Origin: Fibrobacteraceae bacterium
GTDB lineage: Bacteria > Fibrobacterota > Fibrobacteria > Fibrobacterales > Fibrobacteraceae
Direction of reading: 5' to 3'
Length of the DNA stretch: 5,483 nucleotides
Assembly: GCA_023231365.1 (NCBI GenBank)
Contig: JALNVO010000191.1
Location: forward strand, 1-5,483
Shown piece after piece: positions 5,432-5,483 of the stretch. Below the pieces are notes generated by a model. The model had not been told where the DNA came from. It did not search any database and saw only the letters and a program-made list of their open reading frames with translations. The stretch's first letter is position 1, and the number at the start of each line of letters is the position of its first letter. The position numbers were made by a program, and so were the translations under genes.

Positions 5432-5483
5432 CTTTTCACGTTTTCCTCTTTTTCTGCATGGCGGTTGAAGAAGGGGAGCGCAA

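Larger units (their letters stand above)
5065..5483. other. Gene-poor region upstream of the MetH-like gene
   Basis: No convincing gene is seen on either strand. Bases 5100-5260 are AT-rich and probably carry the promoter for the minus-strand operon, but I find no strong -35/-10 pair; the best single element is the extended -10-like TGTTATATC (minus, 5079-5087). Bases 5263-5431 form a repeat cluster described separately. The last 50 bases hold a short frame from ATG 5458 (MAVEEGER, open to the window end) without a ribosome site, which could be a gene start or chance. Open frames through the repeat are repeat-derived. Confidence 0.6.

Overview
The window reads as ordinary chromosomal DNA from a Gram-negative, moderate-GC bacterium. 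Gram-negative is supported by a signal-peptide-bearing beta-barrel candidate ending in an aromatic residue. A repeat near the right end reads on the minus strand as 'VIPAPEPESRRP', a type of dispersed intergenic repeat. From general impression I would guess a Fibrobacter relative, but no marker here proves it.

Left part (1-839): two minus-strand genes in the classic bacterial order rpsO then pnp. rpsO encodes ribosomal protein S15; pnp encodes polynucleotide phosphorylase, of which only the first 123 codons are inside the window. Upstream of rpsO lies a 178-bp divergent intergenic region with several small inverted repeats that could be leader structures for rpsO, for the gene on the other side, or for both.

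Middle (840-1607): one plus-strand gene for a polytopic inner-membrane protein of unknown function, possibly built from two related halves. Its 3' end overlaps the end of the convergent pseudouridine synthase gene by 50 bp.

Right part (1558-5064, all minus strand): five tightly packed genes that look like one operon. In transcription order they are a stand-alone cobalamin-dependent methionine synthase (MetH) reactivation domain, a small membrane protein, a small outer-membrane beta-barrel candidate, NadD (nicotinate-nucleotide adenylyltransferase) and an RluA-family pseudouridine synthase with an S4-like domain. The last four are joined by overlapping stop and start codons (TAATG, an 11-nt overlap, ATGA), which implies translational coupling. 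Metabolically the cluster mixes methionine/B12 repair, NAD synthesis and RNA modification with two envelope proteins; the sequence shows no obvious single pathway.

Right end (5065-5483): about 420 bp without a convincing gene. It holds an AT-rich stretch just upstream of the methionine synthase module and then a repeat cluster with a GC-rich inverted repeat and two 22-bp direct repeats. I see no new defence system, CRISPR array, RNA gene or insertion sequence. The most interesting points are the detached MetH reactivation module, the alternative pairings in the divergent rpsO region and the repeat cluster.
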